Shown here in pieces: positions 12,101 to 31,620 of a stretch of 64,000 bases of DNA. The stretch is from Tribonema minus. Its lineage: Eukaryota > Sar > Xanthophyceae > Tribonematales > Tribonemataceae. Within the stretch, counting starts at the first letter, position 1, and each line of letters begins with the position of its first letter. The notes under the pieces were generated by a model. It ran no database searches and was not told the DNA's origin. It saw nothing but the letters and a program-made list of their open reading frames with translations. The stretch covers positions 2,501 through 66,500 of the forward strand of contig JAFCMP010000063.1 of assembly GCA_017506865.1 (NCBI GenBank), given 5' to 3'. Made by a program: the position numbers and the translations under genes.

Positions 12101-15100
12101 CAGCAGCGGCTGCTGCAAATGCCACAGCGGCCACAGGATTGGGGGGCACAGTTGCTCGTGTCAGACAGTTCCTCAAGGCCAACATGGTGCTGACCTACCT
12201 GGCAGTGCTCAGGGCTGTGCTGATTGGCAACGCGCTACTCTTCCTCATGCCGTATGTGGGAGGTAAGCGGACATGCACTTCTGCTGTCAAGTCCATTGTT
12301 GCGTGCAGGCTCATTGGCTGCTGCCCCAATGACCCAACGCTGACTTCAATCCTTGCATTAGTCAACCAAAGCAACCAACCCTACATTGACCTATCTTTGC
12401 ATCTGCCTCACATTGCCCACCACTGTGCTGTCCATACCATATCATAGTGGGAGGAAACTCAAGTGAATCCCCTTGCATGACACCTGTGGCGCTATCCATG
12501 AGTTGTGCTCAGCCTACATTTGCGCCAAATGCTGTCTTCGAGACTTGCCTGCATCTATGCACCAGCTGCGCTATGTTCCGGCGCCAAGCTTTGACTTCCA
12601 AGGGTAAAACTAGTACTCCATGGTGAATCACAAGTTGGCTTTGCCAACTTCGTGAGTGAGAATGCCGGCATGCACCAGGAAGTGCCATGCATGTTGAATG
12701 AGAGAGCACACTTAAGGTAGACTTGTGCCATTACACTTTGTCCCCTTCACACCCCACCTCCGTTTGTGCAAAGGTGTGGACGCAATCAGGCCGTGTAGAA
12801 CATGTAGTCACACCTGTTTGTGATGCCATGGATGCTGTGCGACACGCGCACCTAGCACATATCAATGATGTTGACACTCCGCTGTTCGTTTTGTGATGGT
12901 GCGCGAACAGGTGTCAATGCGTACAAACGGGCCATGCTACTGCACTTGGTCGTCATGGTCGGCATGCTGTATAAGAGCTATGGGTTTCCCCAGAGGAACC
13001 TGCAGTATCTGCAGCAGGTGGGCACTCTAACTTAAAGTTTATGCAATGATTGAACACATTGTCTATATGGCTCATCACACTGCTTTCACGTGCTCTTGGG
13101 GTGCTCATATTGTGCAACAGATATGCATGTGTTGATGTTCCTGCAAGCATATCGCCAGTCTGTGAGCGACTGAGTGTACAACCCACTCTGTAGCGGATGA
13201 TGTGAAAGACGTGACGTTGTAACGGTGCTCTGCAGACTGAGCGTATGCATGGCAGAGAGGTTACAGTGGACGTTGCCCTCTATGTAGCACTGGTCGGCTG
13301 CGATCAATCTGGAAGCCTGTAACGCTCTATCGATAGATGTGCAGTGTTTGACTTCTGCAGTCGCGTCCATGAAAGGCTTGCACTGCACGAATGCAGTATG
13401 TGGTTTAGCAACACTCAATACAAACCATTTTCAGGTGGCAGTCATGTTTGTGAGATCTGTACATGGGTTGTATAGCACACGATTCGGTGAGAAAGAGGCA
13501 CAAGATTGAGGTTTCGGCACTGGTTTCTTGTACGCTCATCAAATGCAATGATGCAGCACCATGCAGTGCGACTACATAGAATTGGAAGTATTCTAGAGAC
13601 TGAGTGATTGAGTGATCTTGTACGTATGCATGTATGTATGCACTGATGTTCATGCATAGCACTGGCATGCCCGTGTCAATGCGCAGCGCAGGTCTTTCTC
13701 AAGTCATGTTTTGATGTCAACCCCTAGTCTACTTAGACAGATTGGTTGCGATGGAGGATTGCAAAATTGCCTGTCTTAACTTGTGAGCTCCATCACGTGG
13801 CTTGTGTCTGCAGGTGGTGATGGACCCTGTGATACAGCAAATCGGGATTGGGTTCATCTTCTACATGCAGGTATGTAGAGGTCTTCTGAAGTATGCACTT
13901 CCACACAGTAGCTTCTGGTTTGTGTATACCAAGAACAAGCTTTGCAAAAGGTGCAATCTGAATGAGTATGCTGCTGCAGCCCCGCGTTTACACATAGCTA
14001 CTGCACGTGCACTGGGGGGTACTTCACGAACTCTGGTGTACTTGTAGTTTGTCGAGAGTCGACCGGAAGCCAATTAGACAGTGATTACCAAACCATTGTC
14101 TGCACAAACTCAAACACAATTGGACTTTTGTTGTCAGGTCACTGATGTTCACAGCCACTGCGCTTGTGTCCTGCAGGAGATGCGCACCCCTGCTTTTCAG
14201 TGCTCTCTAACATGCTCCGGTTGAGCAAGCGTGCTTATTGTGTTCCAGGCCATGCTTGCACGCCTTCACTGGCCATGCTGAGCCTTTGATCATCGCAGTG
14301 CGCCCTTGGGTGGTTGTATCGGCTGCCCTGTGATGGCCTCTGCATTTCACATCTTGACAAATAGCTCACAATGCTCATCTGCTGGACTCTGGCTGGCTGT
14401 GGTACTCTATAGCCATGCAAGGAATAGGTTTTTGGATGAGGATGAATCAACGAGGATGTTGTTTTCTCACTCATGGCACTGCTGTTAGCGCAGCCTTTTG
14501 TGGTACCTAGTTCAGTTGACCCCATTGACCCGTTCTCGTTGGCTGTTGTGGTGTTGTTGTTGGTGTGCAGCGGCCATATATACTTGGCCTGCTCATGGTC
14601 CTTCTTCCAGCAACTGTCCAGGCAAGTCCAACAAAGAAGATTTGCAATAGAAGTAGTAGAGTTCCCCGTAGCAGACGAGTCGCATTGCAGGAAGTGAATC
14701 TAGACCTCAATGAGCTTAAGCTCAACCCTTGGTGTTGTATGTGATGACCTCTGTTTGCCAAGGCAAGGAAAACGAATTACAGGAAGATGGTTAAACCTCA
14801 ACTAGCTTACGCTCAAACCTAGGTGTTGTATGTGGTGACTGCTGTGCCGTGAACCAATGACCTCCCTCGTTTTGACAACGCGGGGAATGGCGAGTTCCAC
14901 ATTGGTTGTGTTGTGTCAACTTTAGTTGAACAGTGCAGCAATGAACAGTTCTCACCGGTTGCAGTTGGTTGTCCTCAATTCCTGCAGCCATTGCGTGGGT
15001 GTCAGTCTGGGAGGCAAAGATCGCTCAGTCCAGTCATCGTTGCTGTTGGTTGGTGCAGCGATAGTGCCAGTTTGCAATTTGTTGATGTGCCACTTCGCTA

Positions 15101-18024
15101 GATGGCATGCGGGACGCATGCTGCAGCATGCATCAGCGCGCAATGCTGTTAACTTCATTGGCTCTCACAAGCATCTGCCCCATGCGCTTATCGCCATGAC
15201 GCATGCTCGACAGTTCTTGCATCGGTGCACTTGCAGTGCTGGTTGCGTACATGTGCTGCTTCAATGCAACTTCTTTGTGGCACTGTGACATGTGCCATGT
15301 TTGTATTTATACAACCTGGTCTGCCCGCCACACGCCTTGTCAACGGGCTTGCTATGGAGCGCGATGATATTGACACCATTGTATTATCTAATTTGAGCTT
15401 GACCTTCAATCGTATGCTGAAACTGTCCACCACCTTCTGGACTGCAGAGCCTTCGTTAGCCATTCCTGAGCTGCCTGCAACATCGCCTTCACTTTACGCA
15501 TGCGCATGGTGCTGTATCAAAAAACGCCAATATGTGTAAAAGTGCATGTTCGAACAGACTCAAAAGCCATGCCAAGCAGCCTGGCAACCATTGATGTTGC
15601 TGAGCATTGTGGTTCCAAAGTCGTATAAGCTGCAGTGCCTGCAATTATGAGCTGCCTGCTGCAGACCCACCGATTGATACTTGATGTGGTACTTGCCCTG
15701 TTGCTCAGTGGAGCACGTAACGGTTGACGGTACTTGAGCTTGCCAGGTACCGTTGCTCACAGTGCTGCATGTGTCGCTGTGTGCTCCCCAAACACTGCAG
15801 TACCTGTGGTACTTGAGCTGCCTGCTGCAGTACTGCAACATGACATCAGCGCTCACCCTCCTGGACAAAGCACTGGCGCCTGTGGCATCTGCCATGTTCA
15901 ACGTGCCCAACTGGGCGGCAACTCCCGTGGCAAACAAGTGGCCACGAGCGGTGGAACAGGCCACAATGTGGACTGCGCAATTCCAGGTGCGTGTTGTGGG
16001 TGCTGCTGGCAACACCTGTGTACCCTCTGCAAGTTCAGAACTTTGCTAGCCAGTGCCGCTGCTTAAAGACTGGAATTCCCTCCTCATAGGCCGAACACTG
16101 TGTGCAGCCACAGCGGTGGCCACCAAATGACAGGCATTGAAATCCTACAATGGAGTCTGTCGTTTGCTGAAGTTTGCAGCAGATCATGTTGCTTCGGTCA
16201 GAATATGACATCAGACTGTTTGCCTTGACAAGATGCTTCAGGGTTAATCTGCTGATGGCTGAGTGGACTTTCTGCATGCAAAGAACCTTGTTGGGGCTCA
16301 AATCAATGATGTCTGGCCAAACATGCGCTGACTTGCCGCCAATGTCGCAGCATCAGCCCTGACTGGCGACTTCTGGCGTCTTCTCATGCACCATGCTTGC
16401 TCACTTGGCTACCATCAACTTCACCAATTTATCACAAGACTAAGGACATGATGTTGTGATGCAGCTGGCACGAGCATGTGAGTCCTTTCAGCTCAGACCC
16501 TAACACGTGATTTCCTGCGCTTTCACCATTACACCAGGTGGCCTTTGGCCTTCTGCTGGTTTTCGAGCTGGTTCTGCCACGGCGCAACCTGGTGATGCTG
16601 CTGCTCTACTGGCAGATTCTCAGGTGCACCAACAACTTTTGTGATACTGTACGTGATCTAGTGTTGTGGTTTGTTCAGTCCCCTGAAGAGATGAGTTGTT
16701 GCTGCCGCTTCGGGAACAGCAGCATCAGCAGAAGTACACATCTACAGAGCACCACTGGCCACATTCGTATTTGGGAAGAACACTCTCAGTATAGGAGTCA
16801 TGGGTTCGCGAGCACTTGGGGTTGTTTTCCTTCACACCTGCACAGGATCCCCACTACCTTCCCTCTGTACCATATCCTCAACAAGGGACATCTGATGTTC
16901 TTCTTCTAGACTTCCTCAATTTCATTTAATATGTTGTCGGTGTTTCAGTGACATGAGCACATTCGCCGTGCTGCTGAAGCATTACCGGGTACTTGTCCAT
17001 TTACTGCCTCATCCGCTGAACAGCCGCCCCCAGTTCTTTTTTGGAGTCCCTGCGCATATCTTTCCAAGACCACATGAGCTCCTGGGATTTTGCTCAAGTG
17101 CCGGCTCTTACCGATGATGGCCACTCCGTAGCATGTTTGTGGGTCACCTGTTTCTGTTCATCACTCGGGCAGGGCTCAAGGTTTGAGGCTGTTTTGACTT
17201 CCTGTGCGCAACACCGGATGCAATGATGACAATGAGCTTTCAACTTCTACATTTATGCAGGTACTTCAACGTGGCACACTGCAATCCTTATAGTTGTTGC
17301 GGCTCTGCTTGCACGTAACATCGCAGCAACTTCATTCCAGACATGCAACATGCTGATTTAGAGGTACCATCTTTATGTCCGTCAATCCATCTGGCAGGAT
17401 GGGGGTAATGCTGGAGGCCGCTCAGACTGTGCGAGCCAGCCAGGGCAATGCCAGCGCAAGGGATGGGGCTCTCACAAACGCCTTCAAGCAGCTGCATGCA
17501 CGCATTCTAGGTGAGGAGTCTCGTCAAGACCCATCAAATCGTTTGAAGCTGTACATTACTGGCGGGGGTTATCATTCATGCACTGTTTGAGTACACCCCG
17601 GGGATGAGGGTTCATTTTGCCTTCAGGCAGCTAGCTGCACATGCATTCGAGGCAGTTGTTACTAAGTTGCTACATCATTTGCAGTGTTGAACCTGACCTT
17701 CATCGCTCCCATTCCTGTTTCTCGCATGTCGTTCCTGTAGTCTGGTGCGTCTTGCCACTGTAGGAGAGCTCGATGTAGTCTTGCATGATATGCATAGCAG
17801 AGGGTTAGAGTTAGGGTTAGGTCGTCTGTAGACTGCGGACTCTCACCAGAAACTTGACTTCTGAATGCAATTGTGACAACACAGGTGTCCTGAGCAGCCC
17901 CAAGTGCCCTCAACCAGTGCTCAATGGCTACATCAAGATCACGGGAATGATGGCCAACATGGCCAAGCTGCCAGATGCGGGTCAGCAGCAGGCACCACAG
18001 CGCCCTGGCTGCAGTATCATGTAA
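9135..18024 (+). CDS. TPR protein fused to a TMEM33/Pom33-like membrane domain with C-terminal CaaX box, 10 exons
   Basis: Exons: 9135-9375, 10914-11023, 12076-12262, 12911-13017, 13814-13870, 14571-14621, 15801-15986, 16538-16623, 17398-17510, 17885-18024. Phases close throughout and give 425 aa. Residues 5-117 form three TPR motifs of the Hop/STI1 kind (AGNDAWRLGDLDEAVRCFSR, YYSNRSAAYLKQGD, AAQAYKTGMELDPNN), typically a chaperone-docking surface. After a capping helix and an alanine-rich linker come about four hydrophobic segments near 150-180, 184-201, 216-267 and 314-342, including LLLYWQILR, similar in layout to TMEM33/Pom33 ER and nuclear-envelope proteins. The tail ends CSIM, a prenylation-type CaaX box. 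Intron 6 has a GC donor (CAG|GCAAGT). Exon 7 could instead start at 15831. TPR is certain; the TMEM33 assignment is probable; the fusion rests on matching phase-0 junctions. Confidence 0.7.
15630..15830. repeat. Duplicated acceptor/exon-start segment before exon 7 of the TPR-TMEM33 gene
   Basis: A 35-base segment at 15630-15664, from CTGCAGTGCCTGC to GAGCTGCCTGCTGCAG, resembles 15795-15830, which holds the chosen exon 7 acceptor and the first codons of that exon. Partial echoes (GGTACTTG and similar) lie between the two. It looks like an older, decayed duplication of an exon boundary. Confidence 0.5.
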
Positions 18025-21000
18025 TAGGTAAGCACAGAAGAGGGTGAGCAGCAAGCAACTGCGTGCATACAAGAAATGGTGTATTGTACTTCTTGAAGCA
18101 CTTTTACCATCAAGCAACGTGTCCAGGAGTAGTCGACTTTACTGAAGGTTGCAGCGGCATTTGCCCAGCCCTAATCCTTATAGAAGTGCTTGATATTGTA
18201 CGCGCCCGAAAATAACAGCATATGTTGCTGCCATAATCAGACCTTTCAGAGGTAGCGCAGAATTAGCTGGAAATGTGGTGTTTGGCTTGCAGCATCATGT
18301 AAGGTTAAAACGCCTACTGCTGTTTCGGTGGCCTTTTGGCGGTTTTCGTGCTCACTTCAAGGGTAGGGTCAGGGAGTCCTGGACACTTTTCTTATGCAGG
18401 TCGTGCAGCTTCCGTGAGGCATTTGCAAAAGGTGTGTGATGGCATTCTGCCATCCAATTTATACTGCGTTTGAGCAGTTGTTTGGGATTGCGATTAGGGG
18501 TAGGGGGATTAGGGGTAGGGGGTCAGCAATGCTCAGTATATACATGCTGGAGTTATGGTACAGTTCAACGTCATGGCAGCACAGGCAATATGCGAAAGAT
18601 GCTGAGTTTGGGTACATGTGTGCAATTACATAGTAAGGCATCAGATGGCATCTGTCTCTCGTGCAACTCCGAGGTCTAGTTGCGTTATGATGCTTGGGTG
18701 CACAAGTGTTCCATGTGCACTTTCCTGTCTCATGCAATTGTTGCGATGCTCCTGTGCTGCTTCTGCTACGCCTGCAGGCAAGGTGTATCGGCAAACCTGC
18801 TGCCGGTCCTTTTGCCTAGCACACATCATGCTTCAGGCGACCAACCAAGCACAGCACTGGTACCGATGGCGCTGCTGCTACTGCCACAAGTGCAGCAATG
18901 TGGGGTCTGCGTACGTCTCCAGCACCTTGCATGGCACGAAGGTGTACGGTGCAATTCGTTTTCATGTAGCACCTTTGATCATGTGCACATAGGGCCAGGC
19001 CTTAATACGCCAGCAAGCGGCGTTGGTGATATGCAGCAAGTGCAGTTGAAGACTCCAGTAGCATCAGGGGCGCACGCATCGACAGGCTGTGTTTTCACTG
19101 GCAATGTGCAGTTGCGGTGCGCGTGTGTGACGGTGTGTGATGTGCTTGTTAGGACCGTGTAAATAGCAAAACTGCCAATTTTGTGACCTGTCACCGTGGG
19201 CGCTCTCTTGTGCCTATTCAGTGGTGCACTGTGCAAGCTCTTACTGCTGGTGCTGTTGTGTAGACTGCATTGGACAGAGGGTTCTTCCAGTCTCAACGCT
19301 GCACATGACTTGCGAGTCTTCTGGATGGACAGCAAGCCGACCTCAGCATGATGCGATGTGATGACGATGTTCTAGTTCAATGAGTATACACTGAAGAAGT
19401 ATTTGCATGATTGACCTTGAAGGACGCTTGCTGTGTGTTACTTGTTTACATGCCTCAAGGCTGGAAAGTTGCAGAACTCAAGTTAGCTCTCACAAGCCGC
19501 AGCGCTCCACATGGCATGGCGGCATCGAGAGGGGTCAGGCAATGCTGTGACGGAGGGTGAAGCAACATGTGTTTGGCGTTCATTCATGTGGCTGAGCACA
19601 TCGTGTCGCGTCCGTTCATGACAATTTCACGAGAAGCCTCCACGCTGTGGATCTTCCAGCTGCTCAAATCCCCCAGCTCCCCCTCAACAACCCCCGAAGT
19701 AACCGTCGTTCTTCGCTGCACTCTGAGATGCATTGCACAGGAGAGGCAGGCATCTCTGTGTGCGCTGAAGTACACAGTCAACGTCAAGCGTGTACGGCCG
19801 CGAAGCGGAGGTGCTGCTAGCAGCCTGGACAGACTCACAGAAATCACAAGGTGAACAGCAGGGACATCGTGCGACACACACACGAACGCTGCAGCAACAA
19901 GAGCGAGCGGCCGGCAACACCGCGACTACTGCTGTAGCAAACGAGTTGTCCGGCAGCCAGGACATGCAGGATACAAGGCGGTAGTGTCTACCTGGCGGCG
20001 GCGGCGGCAGTAGGAGCTGCGGGAGAGCACGGTGCGCTGTCGGCACGATCGCAGGAGGGAAGGACTTTACAGGAAGTGCTCTAGGCAGGTAATGCATGTT
20101 TCTTGCACTGTGATGAAGAGTCTGACAATGTGCACGTCTCGGCGAAGTATATACTCTTTGAACTGGCAAACGTAGTTCACTGCCGAGCGTACCAGTCTCG
20201 AGTTCTGAAGTATGTGCCTTGGCGCACAAGGAGTGCTGGTTGCACAAGTGCACTCCTTGTCGCACCACAATCCTACAGGCAGCAAAAAGTAGTTCATCGG
20301 TTTCAAGCTGCCACGCCTCACTTGAGCTGGAAGTTTGTAATGTGGCATGTACAACAGGAGTGCATACATGTGCTCATCACTTGCCCACTTGAAGTGGCAC
20401 ATGATTCTCAAAGCGACCTACTCTAAATGGAGTGCTTTCACGAGCTTCAAGGGATTCTGACATACGCGTGTTGCTGTACTATGCCTTCCCATTAGCATTC
20501 TTCACCCTTGTTGAGCGATCCAAGATACTCCGAGATACCAGCAGGCCTCTCACCAGCAGCCTGGCACATTCCAGCTTGCCCGTCTCTCTCCACACACGCA
20601 ATTGTCGAAATCTGATTGCAGTGTGAGAATGCTCCGCTGGTTCAAGAGCTCGCACAGCTACTTGTCATGCATCAAGTATACCCAGTAGGCAGATGTGTTA
20701 TCAAGATCGTATTGCAATGCACTATGAGTGGTTGCGCATGGTGCGTCTGCGTGCATGCGCCAACTAGCCACCCCTTCTGTGGTCGTATAAGTACACGCTA
20801 AGAAATATGCTTTACATGTGCCGGACTCAGACGTTGCGATCAGGATACCGACCCCTCCTGTGGACGTACAAGTACACGCTCACAAATAAACACTTGAAGA
20901 TGCTCGCAAATGAATGGTTCAAGATGTGACGGTTTTAAATTTGCAATGTAGGAGTACAATATGACATCGCACAAACAGGCAGTAAGGGGTGCAACGCCCT

Positions 21001-22079
21001 TCGTGTCAACAGGTTGGGGATGGTGAAATCCTTAGTGCAGTAATGCTCAGAATAGGTGCAGGCGCTGTCGTCCATTTATGATGCGGCATTGATGCCTGAT
21101 CAGGGTAAGGGGCAGAATTATGATCAGGGATAGAAGCTGCGACGCTTCAAACACTCCCTGATGACTGGTAAGAGAGTGTGCAGGATGGAGGGGAGCACTG
21201 TTGACTATACTACTTGGCATACTAATCCGATATGCTACGCAGTCAGCATCGCAAACAATACCCTGGAACGCTTTTAGGCCAGGCTTTGAAAGCCAAGCCG
21301 CGCAAAGTCAACGTGTGCCGCTGCAAGTTGTCATTCAGTCTGAGGCATATGAGGCACCCATGAGGGTGGGCGGGTGGGGGATTGAGCAATAGCGCATGAC
21401 ATCATGGATAAGGCCATATGCGTGCGCTATGTGTGCAGGAAGGCCTAGGGATGCTTCTAGTTGGGTGTAGGATGGGAGTTCAGCCGTGAACTCCTGTACA
21501 AGCATATATATGTTACCGTGCGGGTTCACTGACTCACAGAAGACTGAGGCGTGCATCAAGTAGGGCAGTTGTTGCACACTGGAGGTGTGTTCAAGTGCGC
21601 CAGGCCATGAATCATTCAGGTTCTGCATTTCAGGCTGTACGCGCCTGGGGATCTGTGCAACCTGCCTCTTGTGCATACCAAGTATGACTACTTACCACTC
21701 TATCGCATCCTCCAGACTATTTCCGCAGCCTTCAGAACAAATAGCTGCACGTTCCGTAAGCACCCACTTGTTGAGTTCACATCATGCTCATACGAGGCTT
21801 CAGACTGTTTGAGTCATACATGTATGCATGTTCAGCATGGCGCAGCACTTTCCAATACAACTGAAGCTCTGACTGCCACTGCGACTGGCGACCACGCCAT
21901 TCTTCACATCTACAGACAAGAGCGAGTTTTAACATACAGCAAATTGGTGCGCGCACCAACGTTCCACACATATTGCCGTTTGCAAGCATGGCCTTGTTGC
22001 TCACGTCAGGCTTGCATATCCCAACGTATGCCAGCATACATAGAGTGTACAATGTGACATCATCATATGTATATGTCAT
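18025..22079. other. Unassigned stretch between the TPR-TMEM33 and kinase genes
   Basis: No family can be recognised. Coding-like plus-strand segments exist at about 19640-19850 (open frame ending at an AG|GTGAAC donor), 21250-21361 and 21637-21832, but their phases cannot be linked with confidence. An imperfect direct repeat (CTGTGG(T/A)CGTA(T/C)AAGTACACGCT) occurs at about 20779-20801 and 20860-20882. A G-rich double motif (GATTAGGGGTAGGG type) lies at about 18492-18522. A 5' exon of the kinase could also lie here. Confidence 0.35.
21250..21832 (+). other. Possible exons of an unrecognised gene
   Basis: At 21250-21361, after a CTACGCAG acceptor, the plus strand reads through PWNAFRPGFESQ and RVPLQVVIQSEAYEAPMR to a possible donor near 21362. 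At 21637-21832, after a TTTCAG acceptor, it reads LYAPGDLCNLPLVHTKYDYL and continues open for about 60 codons. Both look more like coding than chance, with low-bias residue use. A strict join fails: the first segment favours ending in phase 0 and the second favours a phase-2 entry. No family is recognised. Confidence 0.25.
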
Positions 22080-28561
<6,482 letters not shown>

Positions 28562-29420
28562 CACTGGTGCTGCAGAAAGGGTGCCAGGCGCAGGCCAGAT
28601 TAGAAGCCGCATGATGTTTGTGTGCAAGGCTCGCGTCTATCTGTGCACGCAGCTGTGGACTATGCTATTTGGGCGGCGGCAGCAGTCAGTCTGCTGTGAG
28701 CTGCACGCACTGCAGTAGGTATGCACACTGAAGACTGCCTACGTGAGGGGGGAACGCTGTGTGCTGCGAGTGGTGGGCAGGTTGGTGTGGAGTGCCAATG
28801 TGAGGCCAATACGTGCGCTACCCGCACAGAGTGCTGGTGCAGGGGCGAATGCTAATGGAGGCAACATCAAGTGCCAGACGCAGGCGTACAGCTTTGAGGA
28901 GGACGGGGTGTACATACATGCAACCTTGGCCTTCAACTTTTTGCACACAAATCTTGTTTTTATATATATATATATAGATGAACATAATCTAACTGAATGG
29001 GGTTCAGCGTCATGCCCATCTCCATTTCTTGCTGCTGTGCATGCATAGATGATTATCATCACAACATCACGGTGCGCTGAGCTTTCTTCTGTAGTGGGTC
29101 AATACAGTAGGTAGTTCCAAGATAACTGCGCAGCACCATGACGCCAAGGTGCAGAGCCCAGCTGCTGGTGTTGTTTGTTCTCTCTGCACCGCATTTGTCA
29201 CGCAATGCAATGTCGATTGGCTCTGCTGTTCGCGCTGCTGCAAGCTTTTTTTCGCAAACTCAGATCAAACGGCGCGGCGCGTCACCTGCCGTGGGAGTTG
29301 AAGGAGGTTTGTGAAACACGGTCAAAACACGGTCAAGGCAAGGCAAGGCAAGGGGCATGAAGGCCAAGAAGAAATGAACTGCCACCCCTTCAAAACAGCG
29401 CAATGGGCCTGAACAAACGG
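28562..29420. other. Intergenic stretch
   Basis: This is the spacer between the kinase gene and the first acidic paralog. It contains a short TA dinucleotide run at about 28961-28977 and a CAAGG repeat near 29334-29353. Open frames here show no recognisable domain. Nothing supports a gene. Confidence 0.5.
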
Positions 29421-30802
29421 ATGAGCACAGAGCGGCAGCAGCTACCCAGCATGGGTTTCTTGAGGCACTTGAGATTTGCGCCAAAGTTGATCGCGTGCCA
29501 CGAAAGGCCTGGGCCCTCGATAAGCAAGTGTGGGCCTGCGTGAGGGCATCCTGCTCCTGCAGCGCAACCCTATGTGGAAAGCGCGACTTCGGCAACTCTA
29601 CGCCTGCGGCGGTACAGCAAGCCATCGTGCAAGAAAGACAGGTCACAGCTTTGGACCTGAGCGGCGACTTCGGCCCAGACCCCATTCCGCTGCCTCCCCG
29701 TTTCCAACGCCTGTACCTCTGGCATGATTTCAAAGGGCATCTGGGTGCAGTGCCGCGGGGTCTGACCAGTCTACGCGTGGGGTCAGGGGCACACTCACAG
29801 CTTGGAAGCATCATGCCGTGCATGCCCCAAACCCTCGAGCGCGTATCCATCGAAGGCGATGGACTATTCTCTGAGTCGGATCTGGAGGGACTGGGGGATG
29901 AGTTTTGCGGCGACGATGGCGAAAACGAATTCGACGAGGAGGAGGACTACAGCAGCGACAGCGCAAGCGACAGTGAGCAGGACTACGGAGAGGACAGTGA
30001 GCTCGGTGAGCTGGCGGAAGCATCACCGTTAGCAGAGGCAGAGGAGGGAAGCGTGCCGGAGGAAGGTGACAGAGTCAGGTCAGCCGTTCATCAAGTGCCT
30101 GAAGTTGCACAGTCATGGCCGGCTGGCGTCACAGAGCTGTCGGTGAGCGAAAACGTTGACCCGCAGCCCTGGCCACCTTGCCTGCAGTCCCTGGAGATCT
30201 GCTTCGTGGAGCATGCACGGTGCTACCAGGGGTATCCCGCACCGAATCCCTCCGCACCTGCGTGGTTTCCCACCCTCGTCCTGCCCAGCAGCCTTACCTC
30301 TCTCCTTGTCCACATCAACGAGTTCGTACACTATGATGCGCACTGTCGCTTGCCCGCGCTGCTGGACACGCTGCGCGAGCTTCGTCTGGAGCTGCTGTGC
30401 TTGGCTCCTGGAGCCAGCGACGACGACTACTCGCCAGAGATCATGCAACGTGTTCTCCCTCAGCAGCTGCCGAGGGACCTGCGCCTGTTGCGGTTGAACG
30501 CGCACATCTGGCCTGCCGCTGGCTTGCATCCGTTGCCAGAGAACCTGCGCACGATCATCATTGAGTGTTGCAGTTTTGAGGAGTTGCACGAGTATACCGC
30601 TAGCATCTCGCGCACCCACTTTGGGAATGACATGGAGCGAGGACTTGGACTACTAGCGCAAGCGCAGCAGCTCCCAGCGCTCAACTTCCATATTGACGAG
30701 AGTATGTTCATGGGGGCTGACGATACAGTGCCGTGGCGTAAGAGCTTCAGCATGGCGGTGCAGGGCCCCATATGCACTGTTGCTGACCGTCCGGCCCACT
30801 GA
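29421..30802 (+). CDS. Hypothetical acidic leucine-rich protein, paralog A (5' end uncertain)
   Basis: The main frame is open from about 29378 to the stop at 30800-30802 but has no in-frame ATG upstream of residue IMPCMP. The nearest upstream ATG, at 29421, is in another frame. The protein has degenerate leucine-rich units of the LPxxLxxL kind (LPPRFQRLYLW, VPRGLTSLRV, LPSSLTSLLVHIN, LPRDLRLLRL, LPENLRTIIIE), reminiscent of FNIP-type repeats. A strongly acidic Asp/Glu/Ser segment at about 29910-30060 interrupts them. It is closely related to paralog B at 42.3-43.7 kb, alignable over its whole length and into the 3' flank. Family and function are not recognised; protein-protein interaction is a guess from repeat style. 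It could be intact with an upstream exon, or a pseudogene with a 1-base deletion near its start. Confidence 0.6.
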
Positions 30803-31330
30803 CTTCATGACTGTAGTAGCTGGGGTTCAACGAAGTTCATGAAGGATGCACATTTTGCGTTGATGCAACCGAGGCGTGCGGCTCCTGCAGCAGCTGTAGT
30901 ATCAAGGTGGGCCGTGGTTTGCACTGCAAGACCGTGTGCATTGACCTCCAAGCGGACGGGCCTTTAAGGCCCTGATACATACTTGCTACTAGCACTAGTG
31001 GGGCTTACATAGCGGCTCCCAGTTTCAGCCTCATGTATCGCAGCCCATGTTGCCATCGCTTGGGCAATCTTTATAGTTTGAATACGCCCTGTATGTGTAC
31101 GCTGCAGATCTCGAGGATACTAATGCAGCTGCCGCACGTGCTCATACTGCAAGGCCTTTGAACTGCCAGTGGCGTTTGCCTGCTGCTGCCTTCATGCAGC
31201 CGGAAGCCCAGAGCTTGCAACATGATGTCATTTTTCCGTGAGTATCTACAGCTCAGCAACACCCTACATGCACTGCCACCATCAGTCATTGATGTTATCA
31301 TACACATGATGCGTTCTGAGCAGCCAGACA
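30803..31330 (+). pseudogene. Degenerate 3'-flanking segment shared with paralog B
   Basis: This flank aligns with 43746-44260 downstream of paralog B. Shared landmarks are TGCAAGAC(C/T)GTG(T/C)G(C/T) near 30925, ATGCAGCTGCCGCAC(G/A)T near 31122, and AACACCCTACATGCACTGCC near 31258. Neither copy keeps one long frame through it. It is either a decayed neighbouring gene or the 3' UTR of the duplicated unit. Confidence 0.5.
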
Positions 31331-31532
31331 ATCCTATGTTTTTACTTGAGTGTTTCATTGGTGTTTGTTGCAAAAATTGCCTGGGACGTTCAGTGGCCGT
31401 GCAGCAACGAGATCGCATGGACACAAGTGAGCTTGTGAGCGCACTTGCTGCAAATTTGCATTGCATCATTTTGCATTGCTTGTGCATGAGAAACTTTGAA
31501 GCCGGCAAAGCTGCACAGTGCAAGCGACAGCG

Positions 31533-31620
31533 CAGACTAGGCTGCTGCGTTGACGCAAGCTTTTCGATTGCATAGGCAACCCGGCCTCCCTTGGGCCTTT
31601 ATAAACACAAGTCCATACGT
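31533..31620. repeat. 88-bp dispersed repeat, copy 1
   Basis: Matches 41067-41154 at 87 of 88 positions in the same orientation. It includes a TTTATAAA box near its 3' end and lies about 340 bp upstream of the LRR gene start. The near identity contrasts with the diverged paralogs nearby, so it was copied recently or is under constraint. Confidence 0.85.

Noticed and set aside
19684..20268. Long minus-strand open frame of 194 codons
   Set aside because: It is Cys/Ser/Pro-rich with no domain, overlaps more coding-like plus-strand sequence, and has no splice or homology support.
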